NCBI GenBank assembly: GCA_016191985.1
Contig: JACPVB010000222.1
Span: 1 to 9,899 of the forward strand
DNA: 9,899 nt
Source: Chloroflexota bacterium
GTDB lineage: Bacteria > Chloroflexota > Anaerolineae > Anaerolineales > Villigracilaceae
Direction of reading: 5' to 3'
Positions within the stretch are counted from its first letter, which is position 1; the number at the start of each line of letters is the position of its first letter. Shown piece by piece: positions 1 through 6,123 of this stretch. The notes below the pieces were generated by a model. That model was not told the DNA's origin, made no database searches, and saw nothing but the letters and a program-made list of their open reading frames with translations. Both the position numbers and the translations under genes were made by a program.

Positions 1-1
1 A

Positions 2-82
2 AGCGACCCCGAAGCCTTTATGGTCATCGGCGTCGCGCACGAGGCGTTGGGCGAAGGTTTCAAGCCGTTGAAGGGAAGGTGA
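2..82 (+). CDS. YitT/DUF2179-family membrane protein, C-terminal end only
   Basis: Reading from base 2 gives 26 residues, SDPEAFMVIGVAHEALGEGF followed by KPLKGR, then TGA at 80-82. The pattern of a DP-(D/E)-AF-hydrophobic strand followed by EALGEGF resembles the C-terminal cytosolic DUF2179 domain that follows the membrane segments of YitT-family proteins. The start and all membrane segments lie outside the window. The gene converges on era, and a hairpin region separates the two stops. YitT proteins are poorly characterised, so no substrate can be assigned. The family call rests on a short tail and is moderate. Confidence 0.6.
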   Translation, partial: SDPEAFMVIGVAHEALGEGFKPLKGR

Positions 83-157
83 GTAACAAGTGATGAGTAA
101 CGGAAAACGAGTCGCGAGAAAAAAATCCTTGTGACTCGTTTCTTATTCCTCGTTACT
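83..157. terminator. Convergent hairpin region between yitT-like gene and era
   Basis: An interrupted inverted repeat fills the gap between two convergent genes. The outer arms are AGTAACG at 96-102 and CGTTACT at 151-157. The inner arms are AAACGAGTC at 105-113 and GACTCGTTT at 133-141, around a 19-base loop with an A-run. The outer right arm overlaps the era stop codon. The AGTAAC word also occurs at 82-87, so the element has a tandem-word character. It is likely a bidirectional terminator or a degenerate palindromic repeat. Confidence 0.5.
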
Positions 158-1055
158 TTCTCTTCCCATACCCAAACTGATTCAACGCATTCTGATTATC
201 GCGCCAATCTTTTGAGACCTTCACGCGCAGTTCCAAAAATACTTTTCTTCCGCCCATCTCTTCAATTTCTTTTCTGGCAGCCGAGCCAATAGACTTGAGC
301 ATTTTGCCGCCCTCGCCGATGACGATTCCTTTTTGCGATTCGCGTTCCACAAAAATCGTCGCGGCGATGTAGGCCATGCCGTTTTCACGCTCCTTGAATT
401 CGTCCACACGCACGGCCAGGCTGTGCGGCACTTCATCGCGCAGTTGAATGAGACAGGCTTCACGCAAAAGGTCTGCGGCAATGTCGCGCTCGTAAGAGTC
501 GGTGATTTGTTCTTCGGGAAATTCAGGCGGTCTCTCAGGCAGGGACTGGATCAGAGTCTCGAGCAGTTCACCCAGCCCAAGCCGCTTCGCTGCGGACACT
601 TTCTTAACGGAGGCCTGATTCCACAATTTGACATATTCCTCGCTGCGAGCGGAACCTTCGTCAGCGCCGAGGGTGTCTATTTTGTTCAGGACCAGCAATC
701 GGGTAGTGCGAGGCGAAATTTTGTTGAGCAGTTCCGCGATGCGCAGGTCATCTTCTGTGGGGGCGGAGGATGAATCCACAAGCCAGAGGATCACATCCAC
801 GCCGTCGAGCGCTTCCTCGGCTTCGTAATTGAGGAACTCGCCGAGTTTGTGGCGGGGTTGGTGAATGCCGGGCGTGTCCACGAAAACGATTTGTGCGTTT
901 TCGATGGTGAGGATGCCAAGCTGGCGGCGGCGCGTGGTCTGCGGGCGCGGTGAAACAGCGGCGACCTTTTGCCCAAGCAGCGCGTTGAGCAGGGTGGACT
1001 TGCCCACATTGGGACGTCCGATGATGGCGACAAAACCTGAACGATGATTGGTCAT
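153..1055 (-). CDS. era: GTPase Era, ribosome assembly factor
   Basis: This 300-residue protein has the usual length and order of Era: an N-terminal GTPase domain and a C-terminal KH RNA-binding domain. Visible motifs are G1 GRPNVGKS at residues 13-20, G2 around PQTTRRR at 38-44, G3 DTPG at 60-63, G4 NKID at 124-127 and G5 SAA at 154-156. The KH part is recognised by the GEGGKML loop near residue 250. In characterised bacteria Era binds the 3' end of 16S rRNA and assists 30S maturation, cycling with GTP and associating with the inner membrane. The ATG overlaps the TGA of the upstream transporter gene (ATGA), so translation is probably coupled. No strong ribosome binding site is visible. The protein looks intact. 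Confidence 0.96.
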   Translation of the reverse strand: MTNHRSGFVAIIGRPNVGKSTLLNALLGQKVAAVSPRPQTTRRRQLGILTIENAQIVFVDTPGIHQPRHKLGEFLNYEAEEALDGVDVILWLVDSSSAPTEDDLRIAELLNKISPRTTRLLVLNKIDTLGADEGSARSEEYVKLWNQASVKKVSAAKRLGLGELLETLIQSLPERPPEFPEEQITDSYERDIAADLLREACLIQLRDEVPHSLAVRVDEFKERENGMAYIAATIFVERESQKGIVIGEGGKMLKSIGSAARKEIEEMGGRKVFLELRVKVSKDWRDNQNALNQFGYGKRK

Positions 1056-1969
1056 GTTTCTTTTTGTTTCTCAGCACGTTCCATTACATTGGAAGGAGAG
1101 GTGCGGGGATTCCAGTTTGCAATTGCAAGGCTTGCAATGATAAGGATGGCGCCTGTTAATATCTGCCAGGTCAGTTCTTCATGCAGGAATACCACGCCAA
1201 GGGTTACACCGCCCAATGGAAACAGGTAGGTGACCATGGTGGTGCGCGTGGGGCCGATCTCGTGAATTAAGTAAAAGGCCATCACGAATGCGAGGCCGGA
1301 GCCGAGGATGCCAAGCCAGAGCAGGCCGATCCAGGTGATGGGGAGTTGGGGAATTTTAACCGGAGATTCAAAAACGAGGGCGGCCAGCCACATGATCGCC
1401 GTGCCGGAGACAAGTGGCCCCATGCTTCTGAGAATAACGGGCGTATCCTCGGTGAATTTGCGGATGTAGATGGAGCTGCCCGCATAAAAGACACACGCAA
1501 GGATGACAGCGCCCTGCCCAAGCAGGGAACTTTGCGACGAGCCGATATCCTTGCTCATGAGAACCACCACCCCGGCGAAACCGACCAACAGGCCGAGCAC
1601 TTTTGGCAGGGTCATTTTATCGTCGTGCAGGATGTAGTGCGCGGCGACAATGGTGAACAGCGGCACGGTCGCATCCAGGATGGAGGCCACGCCTGAGTCA
1701 ATTACGGTTTCGCCCCACGAGATCAGAAAGAACGGGGCGGCGATATTGGTGACGCCGACAATAAGTAAAGGCGTCCATTCCTTAAATGTACGTGGCATCT
1801 GCACTCGCTGCATGGCGATGGCGACGATGCCAAATAACACCCCGAAGAGCACCCTGTAAGCGACGAGAGTCAGCGGGCCCAGCTCCTCCAGGCCGATCTT
1901 GATCCACATGAAGGATGAACTCCAGATGATGCCCAGGGTGATAAAGACGATCCAATGTTTTGTTTTCAA
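1052..1969 (-). CDS. EamA/DMT-superfamily transporter
   Basis: The 305-residue protein consists almost entirely of hydrophobic helices, about ten, in two halves (roughly residues 5-135 and 150-290). This is the doubled EamA layout of the drug/metabolite transporter superfamily. Typical features are WSSSFMWIKIGLEELGPLTL at the first helix and loop, and ATVPLFTIVAAHYIL near the end of the first half. The second half carries PLGGVTLGVVFLHEELTW. The substrate cannot be read from sequence; relatives export amino acids or metabolites. The start is TTG at 1967-1969, chosen because AAGGAG lies five bases upstream. An ATG two bases upstream of that TTG is in another frame. The stop overlaps the era start. 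Confidence 0.9.
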   Translation of the reverse strand: MKTKHWIVFITLGIIWSSSFMWIKIGLEELGPLTLVAYRVLFGVLFGIVAIAMQRVQMPRTFKEWTPLLIVGVTNIAAPFFLISWGETVIDSGVASILDATVPLFTIVAAHYILHDDKMTLPKVLGLLVGFAGVVVLMSKDIGSSQSSLLGQGAVILACVFYAGSSIYIRKFTEDTPVILRSMGPLVSGTAIMWLAALVFESPVKIPQLPITWIGLLWLGILGSGLAFVMAFYLIHEIGPTRTTMVTYLFPLGGVTLGVVFLHEELTWQILTGAILIIASLAIANWNPRTSPSNVMERAEKQKET

Positions 1970-1974
1970 GCATG

Positions 1975-1980
1975 CTCCTT
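1975..1980 (-). promoter_or_regulatory. Strong Shine-Dalgarno AAGGAG that fixes a TTG start
   Basis: On the - strand AAGGAG is followed by five bases (CATGC) and TTG, the first codon of the EamA transporter. The ATG inside the spacer would open a different, unrelated frame at too short a distance. The ribosome binding site therefore decides for the TTG codon. Confidence 0.75.
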
Positions 1981-1989
1981 AAAAAAATA

Positions 1990-2095
1990 CGTCCTGAGCG
2001 GAGCCGCACGTATTTGCGGCGCAGTTGAAGGACGTGGTAGCAGGAATTTCTTCACCTATATCTATCCTTCAACTGCGTTTGTCGTTCTACTCAAG
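1990..2095. repeat. Palindromic intergenic repeat between elp3 and the transporter gene
   Basis: A perfect 13-base inverted repeat, CGCAGTTGAAGGA at 2020-2032 and TCCTTCAACTGCG at 2065-2077, surrounds a 32-base loop. The flanks continue as weaker mirrored words: GTCCTGAGCGGAG on the left and a degenerate TCTACTCAAGATG on the right. The words resemble the GTCCTGAGCGGAGTCGAAGG type of short palindromic repeat common in environmental bacterial genomes. It lies in the 137-base gap downstream of elp3 and could act as a terminator or RNA-stabilising hairpin. No ORF is present. Confidence 0.65.
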
Positions 2096-2106
2096 ATGCA
2101 GTGTAC

Positions 2107-3771
2107 TTAAATTTTCTTCACTAAATAATATTCGCTGCGTTCGAAGCCACGATCCAGGTAATATTGACGCGTTCCAACGGCAGATATTACTGCAATACGG
2201 GAAAAACCATTCTCGCGTGCTATTCTCTCCGCTTCCCCCAGCAGACGTGTACCAAGGCCTGCGTGTTGAGCAGCGCCTGTTTTTTCGGAGCCGACTTCGA
2301 GGGATTGCCCATACACGTGCACTTCGCGGATAAGAGCAGCGCGATCAAGCTCGGAGATGCCGGTAGCTGGCGAGCCTGCCTTCGGGAGAGAGAGGCGGAT
2401 GAAGCCTGCGAGTTTGTCGTCTCCTGTAACAAAGGAGATGAAATGCTCTTCGGCAAATCCCGCTTTGTAGATTAGGTCATCGAGGCGCAGGCTGGCAGAG
2501 TCCACACTTTTGCCGCGCACTTCACGGCAGCGAATGCACTGACAGATCGTGCCGCGTTGTTTCATGATTTCCTGAATATCCTGCCGCAGACTGGTGCGCG
2601 TGTTTCCCTCGACCACGTTGTTGCCCGGAATATCGCGGATGACGCGGTTGACACGGCAATAGCGCGGGATGGTGGGCTTGATATCCACGAGCAGATTCAC
2701 GAGGTCTTCCATGCTGTAGGGATGGAACTCTCCACGCTGCCAGTATTCATAAAGCTCGGCGTTTGCCAGCAATTGATTCGGATAAATTTTTATTTCGTCG
2801 GGACAGAAATCTTCCCATAATTTTTTAAAGTCTTCGCGGTCACTTTGCGGGGTTGCCCCAAGCAGGTTGGGCATCCAATGCAAGACGATTTTGAACCCAG
2901 CGGCGCGGAGCAACGCCGTAGCTTTGCGCGTGGACTCGACATCATGCCCGCGTTTGTTGATCTCCAGAATGTGGTCGTCAAAACTTTGCGCGCCCATCTG
3001 CACTTTGGTCACGCCGAGGTGACGCAGCCATTTGATCTCATCGGGATTGATCTCGTCCGGGCGGGTTTCGATCACCAGTCCCACGTTGCGGTGGGGGGCG
3101 GCTTCGTTTTGCGAATGGATTTCGGGGAGGTTTACCACAGAGACCACGGAGTCTACAGAGTTTTCTTTTGGTTTTTCTTTGTGTACTTCGTGCCCTTCGT
3201 GTTTAATTTCATTCATTGCATCAAAACATCGGGCGACAAACCATTCCTGGTAATCTCTTCGATACGAAGACCATGTGCCGCCAAGGATCAGCAACTCGAT
3301 TTTATCTGTAGGATGCCCAAGATTTTTCAACGCGCGGATGCGATTATGCACCTGCTCGTACGGGTCAAATTGATGTTCAAGGGCGCGCATGGCTCCGGGT
3401 TCGTCGGGCAGGTAGCTTTTTGGCATCCGTACATCGGTTGGACAAAAAATACATTTCCCCGGGCAGGGATATGGCTTGGTCAGCACAGTCACCGTGGTGA
3501 CGCCGGAGAGAGTCCGCATGGGTTTCATGCGGATGCGCTCCAGCAAAACCCGGTCAGGCTGGATCGCGCCAGAATCCACCATTTGGTTGTAGGCGGCCAC
3601 CAGCGCAGCCTTTGTGAGATAGCCGCCTTCGTCCAGCGGATGACTGCGCAGCGCACGCATCACGTCACTGCCTTCGCGGATCTCGTCCAGGACGTGATGA
3701 GCCAGCGCCAGCTTTTGCGGCGTAAGGGTGTTGATTTTTTTCCAAAGTTGTCGTCGTTCAGTAAAATCCAT
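2107..3771 (-). CDS. elp3: Elp3-family radical SAM / GNAT tRNA-uridine modification enzyme
   Basis: From the ATG at 3771 the protein has 554 residues. In Elp3, a radical SAM domain uses acetyl-CoA and SAM to build the cm5 group on wobble uridine 34 of tRNA. Numbering here is from this ATG. The cluster motif CPGKCIFC (cysteines 103, 107, 110) is present. So are the Elp3-specific stretches LLILGGTWSSYRRDYQEWF and VGLVIETRPDEINPDEIKWL, and the zinc-type cysteines of CQCIRC at 410-415. A C-terminal GNAT domain carries HAGLGTRLL (acetyl-CoA loop) and GTRQYYLDRGF. Residues about 190-213 are repeat-derived (bases 3134-3204) and lie between the radical SAM strands, where homologs differ in length. 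A TTG at 3804 would add 11 residues, but it coincides with TTGACA and neither start has a clear ribosome binding site. The gene lies directly downstream of the DUF433/DUF5615 pair. Confidence 0.92.
   Translation of the reverse strand: MDFTERRQLWKKINTLTPQKLALAHHVLDEIREGSDVMRALRSHPLDEGGYLTKAALVAAYNQMVDSGAIQPDRVLLERIRMKPMRTLSGVTTVTVLTKPYPCPGKCIFCPTDVRMPKSYLPDEPGAMRALEHQFDPYEQVHNRIRALKNLGHPTDKIELLILGGTWSSYRRDYQEWFVARCFDAMNEIKHEGHEVHKEKPKENSVDSVVSVVNLPEIHSQNEAAPHRNVGLVIETRPDEINPDEIKWLRHLGVTKVQMGAQSFDDHILEINKRGHDVESTRKATALLRAAGFKIVLHWMPNLLGATPQSDREDFKKLWEDFCPDEIKIYPNQLLANAELYEYWQRGEFHPYSMEDLVNLLVDIKPTIPRYCRVNRVIRDIPGNNVVEGNTRTSLRQDIQEIMKQRGTICQCIRCREVRGKSVDSASLRLDDLIYKAGFAEEHFISFVTGDDKLAGFIRLSLPKAGSPATGISELDRAALIREVHVYGQSLEVGSEKTGAAQHAGLGTRLLGEAERIARENGFSRIAVISAVGTRQYYLDRGFERSEYYLVKKI
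3134..3204. repeat. Palindromic repeat embedded in frame in elp3
   Basis: The left arm (3136-3160, words CACAGAG, CCACGGAG, CTACAGAG) and the right arm (3177-3201, words CTTTGTG, ACTTCGTG, CCTTCGTG) pair at 17 of 25 positions around a 16-base pyrimidine-rich loop. This is the widespread short-repeat style built from CACAGAG / CACGAAG words. On the coding strand it translates as HEGHEVHKEKPKENSVDSVV followed by SVV, unlike the rest of the enzyme. It has no stop in the elp3 frame, so the gene remains open. Confidence 0.8.
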
Positions 3772-3808
3772 AAGTAAGCTGCAAATAGGGTAAATAAATG
3801 TCAATGAA

Positions 3809-4144
3809 TTAAAACAGAATCAAAATGCCAGTTTCATCGTCATCACCAAGCATCCGAATGGATTCATAGTTTTCACGAAGAATGGTTTCAATATCTTGTG
3901 TGGAGCAGTTTCCTCGTCGAATCCAAATAATTTTTGGTGGAAAACCTTTTACCACTCCCAACTCGCTAAAATCCGCATCCTTGGTGACAATCATGTAGTC
4001 ATGGTCATGGGCATATTGCCAAATTTCGATGTCCATTGCATTGCCCATCCCCGGTGCAGAAACGTGTGCGGAGCCTGGGTACATATCAGCAAGTCGATCC
4101 ACCAGACGAGGCGATATATTTTGGTCGAATAACAGCAATTTCAT
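3809..4144 (-). CDS. DUF5615 PIN-like toxin
   Basis: This 111-residue protein has the DUF5615 (Mut7-C/PIN-like) pattern. It opens with MKLLLFDQNISPRLVDRL, with acidic D7. It continues with MDIEIWQYAHDHDYMIVTKD, giving D38, E40 and D56, then DADF with D58, and finally KIIWIRRGNCST. These acidic residues match the expected metal-binding site of PIN-type nucleases, so the toxin looks intact. Members paired with DUF433 proteins are treated as VapC-like toxins; the RNA target here is unknown. Its ATG overlaps the TGA of the DUF433 gene by four bases, with no ribosome binding site of its own, so translation is probably coupled. Elp3 follows within 4-37 bases. Confidence 0.88.
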   Translation of the reverse strand: MKLLLFDQNISPRLVDRLADMYPGSAHVSAPGMGNAMDIEIWQYAHDHDYMIVTKDADFSELGVVKGFPPKIIWIRRGNCSTQDIETILRENYESIRMLGDDDETGILILF

Positions 4145-4365
4145 GGTTGAACAACGGCCATCACCCGCTCACGGGCCGCGGCAAAACTCAAGCTTGCAAG
4201 AATATCGTCCCGTGTCAGATATGGGAAGTCTCGAACGATCTCGTCTTCTGTCATCCCAGAGGCAAGATATTCCAAAACATCATAGACCGTGATTCTCATT
4301 CCGCGAATACACGGTTTTCCACCGCGTTTTCCAGGCTCAATAGTAATTATGTCTTTGAATTGCAT
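4141..4365 (-). CDS. DUF433 antitoxin
   Basis: The 74-residue protein shows the DUF433 signature. It has GKPCIRGMRITVYDVLEYLA at about residues 16-35, then GMTEDEIVRDFPYLTRDDIL at 37-56 and ASLSFAAARER, a helical DNA-binding-like fold. It is the first gene of the pair and would neutralise the DUF5615 nuclease and probably repress its own promoter, as is usual for such pairs. GGAG lies nine bases before the ATG. A TATAAT at 4402-4407 is a possible promoter. The gene starts 37 bases after the cysH stop, so readthrough from cysH is also possible. Confidence 0.88.
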   Translation of the reverse strand: MQFKDIITIEPGKRGGKPCIRGMRITVYDVLEYLASGMTEDEIVRDFPYLTRDDILASLSFAAARERVMAVVQP

Positions 4366-4401
4366 GTTTCACTCTCCATCACAAACAAATAGCGTAAAGG
4401 C

Positions 4402-4407
4402 ATTATA
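4402..4407 (-). promoter_or_regulatory. Candidate -10 box for the DUF433/DUF5615 pair
   Basis: A perfect TATAAT on the - strand overlaps the cysH stop codon and lies 36 bases before the DUF433 ATG, leaving a leader of about 30 bases. No good -35 box is seen 16-18 bases upstream (AAAAGA). The call rests on the -10 match and position alone. Confidence 0.35.
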
Positions 4408-5164
4408 CGCCAGCCTGTTCATCCTCTTTTATTTCCATATGAAATTCATTCTTCACATCCGCAATATCCTTTTTACGGAACATGTCGGTGTGCAGGCCGC
4501 ATTCCACTTTTCCACGCCCGGCCCAGCGGCCGGCGCGCTCATCGTCATTGATGCCGATGGCAATGGTGCAGGGAGCACAGCCCACACTTTTATATCCTTT
4601 TTCAAAAAGCGGATGAACGGGCAGATTGTGTTCTTCCATGTAATTTTGCACGTCCGCTTTTTTCCAATTCAAAAGCGGGTTGATCTTCAACAGGCCGTTC
4701 TGCTTCTCCAAAATTTTTGCGTGGGCGCGGGCAGAAGTCTGATCGCGGCGGATGCCGCTGATCCACGCCTTCACATTCTTCAACGCTTTTTGCATCGGCT
4801 GCACCTTGTGCAAATAACAACACAAATTCGGGTCGTCCAGCGGCAGGTTGCGGACGTTCTGCCTTGCAAACACATCCCAGCGCGAGTCGCGGTAGAGATC
4901 GATCACGTTGATGTGCCACTCTGAAGCGATCTTCTCGCGGAACATCAAGGTCTCCCAAAAATGATATCCCGTATCGAGGAAAAAAACGGGAATGCCGCGT
5001 TTGATGCGCGTGACCATGTGCAGCAGCGGCATGGACTGGGTTTGAAAAGACGAGCTCATGGCGATCTCAGGCCAATACATATCCGCCGCCCATTGGATGA
5101 TCTCTTGCGGGGTCTTCGTCTCGAACTCTTCTGAAAGGCTCTCGATTTCCTGTACCGATAACAT
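4403..5164 (-). CDS. cysH: Assimilatory adenylyl-sulfate (APS/PAPS) reductase
   Basis: CysH reduces activated sulfate (APS or PAPS) to sulfite with a thiol donor such as thioredoxin, in cytoplasmic assimilation. The 253-residue protein has the nucleotide loop SSSFQ at 37-41 and LDTGYHFWET at 63-72. The RDSRWD region is near 92, SGIRRDQTSAR near 136-146, and the catalytic cysteine lies in ECGLH (C222). Cysteines C115-C116 and C196-x-x-C199 form the 4Fe-4S site typical of bacterial APS reductases, so APS is the likelier substrate (EC 1.8.4.10). No other sulfur gene is in the window. TATAAT ends six bases before the ATG with no Shine-Dalgarno, which suggests a leaderless mRNA. The methyltransferase gene diverges from it. 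Confidence 0.93.
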   Translation of the reverse strand: MLSVQEIESLSEEFETKTPQEIIQWAADMYWPEIAMSSSFQTQSMPLLHMVTRIKRGIPVFFLDTGYHFWETLMFREKIASEWHINVIDLYRDSRWDVFARQNVRNLPLDDPNLCCYLHKVQPMQKALKNVKAWISGIRRDQTSARAHAKILEKQNGLLKINPLLNWKKADVQNYMEEHNLPVHPLFEKGYKSVGCAPCTIAIGINDDERAGRWAGRGKVECGLHTDMFRKKDIADVKNEFHMEIKEDEQAGV

Positions 5165-5170
5165 GCCGAG

Positions 5171-5176
5171 ATTATA
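5171..5176 (-). promoter_or_regulatory. -10 box of cysH, probably leaderless
   Basis: TATAAT on the - strand is separated by CTCGGC (six bases) from the cysH ATG at 5164. Transcription would start at or within a base or two of the initiation codon. No -35 consensus is evident (CATACG at the 17-base spacing). Confidence 0.6.
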
Positions 5177-5178
5177 CC

Positions 5179-5204
5179 GTTATATAACATACCCGTATGG
5201 GTAT
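5179..5204. promoter_or_regulatory. Nested palindromes in the divergent cysH/methyltransferase promoter
   Basis: GTTATATAAC at 5179-5188 is a perfect 10-base palindrome. It is followed directly by ATACCC (5189-5194), GTAT, GGGTAT (5199-5204), a 6-base inverted repeat. The two -10 boxes are themselves mirrored: ATTATACC at 5171-5178 and GGTATAAT at 5200-5207. The palindromes lie where both -35 regions would be, so a regulator bound there could control both genes. No regulator can be named. Confidence 0.5.
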
Positions 5205-5207
5205 AAT
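5202..5207 (+). promoter_or_regulatory. -10 box of the methyltransferase gene, probably leaderless
   Basis: TATAAT is followed by GCCAGT (six bases) and the ATG at 5214, the same geometry as on the cysH side. There is no ribosome binding site before the ATG. A -35 box is not clear (GTTATA at the 17-base spacing). Confidence 0.6.
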
Positions 5208-5213
5208 GCCAGT

Positions 5214-5933
5214 ATGAACCGTGACATGGTCGAGCGTTTACTTACAATCAACCGGGAATTTTACAACCGCTTCGGCGACTCCTTTTCCGCCACGCGCCAG
5301 CGCCTGCAACCCGGTGTAAAAAAAATCCTCGAAACGATTCGGGAGGATGATTCCGTTTTGGATTTGGGATGCGGCAACGGGCATTTCCTGCGCGAGATTC
5401 ATAAACGTGGTCACCAGGCACCGCTTCTCGGCGTGGACTTTAGCCTGCCTCTGCTTCGAGACGCGGAGTCTACGCTGGGGGTGGAGTTCCGGGAGGCAGA
5501 TTTAACCAAGTTATCAGTGACCAGTAATCAGTTTCTGATCACTGATCACTGGTCACTGATAACTGCCTTTGCAACGCTTCATCATATTCCCTCTCACGAA
5601 ATCCGCCTGGATATTTTGCGAACGGTTAAAAAATTATTGAAACCGAATGGCAGATTCATTCTCTCCAACTGGCAGTTTTTGAACAGCGAAAAGTTAAAGG
5701 CGCGCATTCAGCCGTGGAGCCGGGTTGGGCTTTCAGATGAAGATGTGGACGAAAGGGATTATCTGCTGGATTGGCGCAGTGGGGGGGAGGGTTTGCGGTA
5801 CGCACACCATTTTTCAGCGGAGGAACTGTTTGGGTTGGCCGAGCAGGCCGGGTTTAAGGTCGAAGCGGAATTTTTATCCGATGGGGAAAATGGAAGATTG
5901 GGTCTGTATCAGGTTTGGGAATCGAATCATTAA
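5214..5933 (+). CDS. Class I SAM-dependent methyltransferase, Trm9/ALKBH8-like layout
   Basis: From the ATG at 5214 the protein has 239 residues. Starts further upstream would run into the cysH coding region and past the promoter. The SAM site is VLDLGCGNGHFL (48-59), with the ribose-binding acidic residue in LLGVDFS (D75). Then come ADLTKL (95-100), AFATLHHIP (118-126), ILRTVKKLLKPNGRFILSNW (134-153) and LRYAHHFSAEELFGLAEQAGF near 194-214. The FSATR near residue 24, the LHHIP plus ILR order, the GGRFI-W type strand and the RYxHHF-EEL-AGF C-terminus recall tRNA methyltransferases of the Trm9/ALKBH8 group. The substrate is not proven. Residues 101-117 are encoded by a palindromic repeat that replaces the usual conserved acidic FD motif region, so activity may be affected. 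Confidence 0.8.
   Translation: MNRDMVERLLTINREFYNRFGDSFSATRQRLQPGVKKILETIREDDSVLDLGCGNGHFLREIHKRGHQAPLLGVDFSLPLLRDAESTLGVEFREADLTKLSVTSNQFLITDHWSLITAFATLHHIPSHEIRLDILRTVKKLLKPNGRFILSNWQFLNSEKLKARIQPWSRVGLSDEDVDERDYLLDWRSGGEGLRYAHHFSAEELFGLAEQAGFKVEAEFLSDGENGRLGLYQVWESNH
5509..5564. repeat. 56-base hairpin repeat embedded in the methyltransferase gene
   Basis: AGTTATCAGTGACCAGT at 5509-5525 and its exact complement ACTGGTCACTGATAACT at 5548-5564 form 17-base perfect arms. The loop holds a further small stem (ATCAG-TTT-CTGAT at 5527-5539). The segment is built from repeated (T)CAGTGA / TCACTGA words. It translates as SVTSNQFLITDHWSLIT with no stop, between ADLTKL and AFATLHHIP. Confidence 0.85.
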
Positions 5934-5948
5934 CTCACCTTACGCGAT

Positions 5949-6100
5949 GACCCCGTAGGGGTCGAATGATTATAGCTTTTATAATTTGTCATATTCAACC
6001 CCGAAGGGGTGGTATGGCTCGTAAGACCCATGTCATCCCTTCGGGATTTGGATTCCGTTCTTCCAATTTTCTATAATCCTGCCATCCCTACAGGATTGGA
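5949..6100. terminator. Cluster of four hairpins between convergent genes
   Basis: Four short hairpins lie between the methyltransferase stop and the diguanylate cyclase stop. They are GACCCC-GTA-GGGGTC (5949-5963), ACCCC-GAA-GGGGT (5998-6010), ATCCC-TTC-GGGAT (6035-6047) and AATCCTG...CAGGATT (6075-6081 with 6091-6097). The outer two are themselves mirrored: GATTATAG at 5969-5976 faces CTATAATC at 6071-6078. This is probably a bidirectional terminator made from a short palindromic repeat of the ACCCCGNAGGGGT type found in environmental bacteria. Confidence 0.7.
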
Positions 6101-6123
6101 CCGCGTAACATCAGTCATTAAGT

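Noticed and set aside
2845..3777. A 310-residue open frame on the + strand opposite elp3
   Set aside because: It is antisense to a clearly conserved enzyme, shows no recognisable motif and reads through the elp3 repeat; it is a shadow frame.
3799..3804. TTGACA as a -35 box for elp3
   Set aside because: No acceptable -10 box lies 16-18 bases downstream before the ATG at 3771; it may simply be coding or spacer sequence.
5058..5213. Longer N-terminus for the methyltransferase starting inside cysH
   Set aside because: It would overlap cysH coding sequence and the divergent promoter, and the extra residues have no methyltransferase features.
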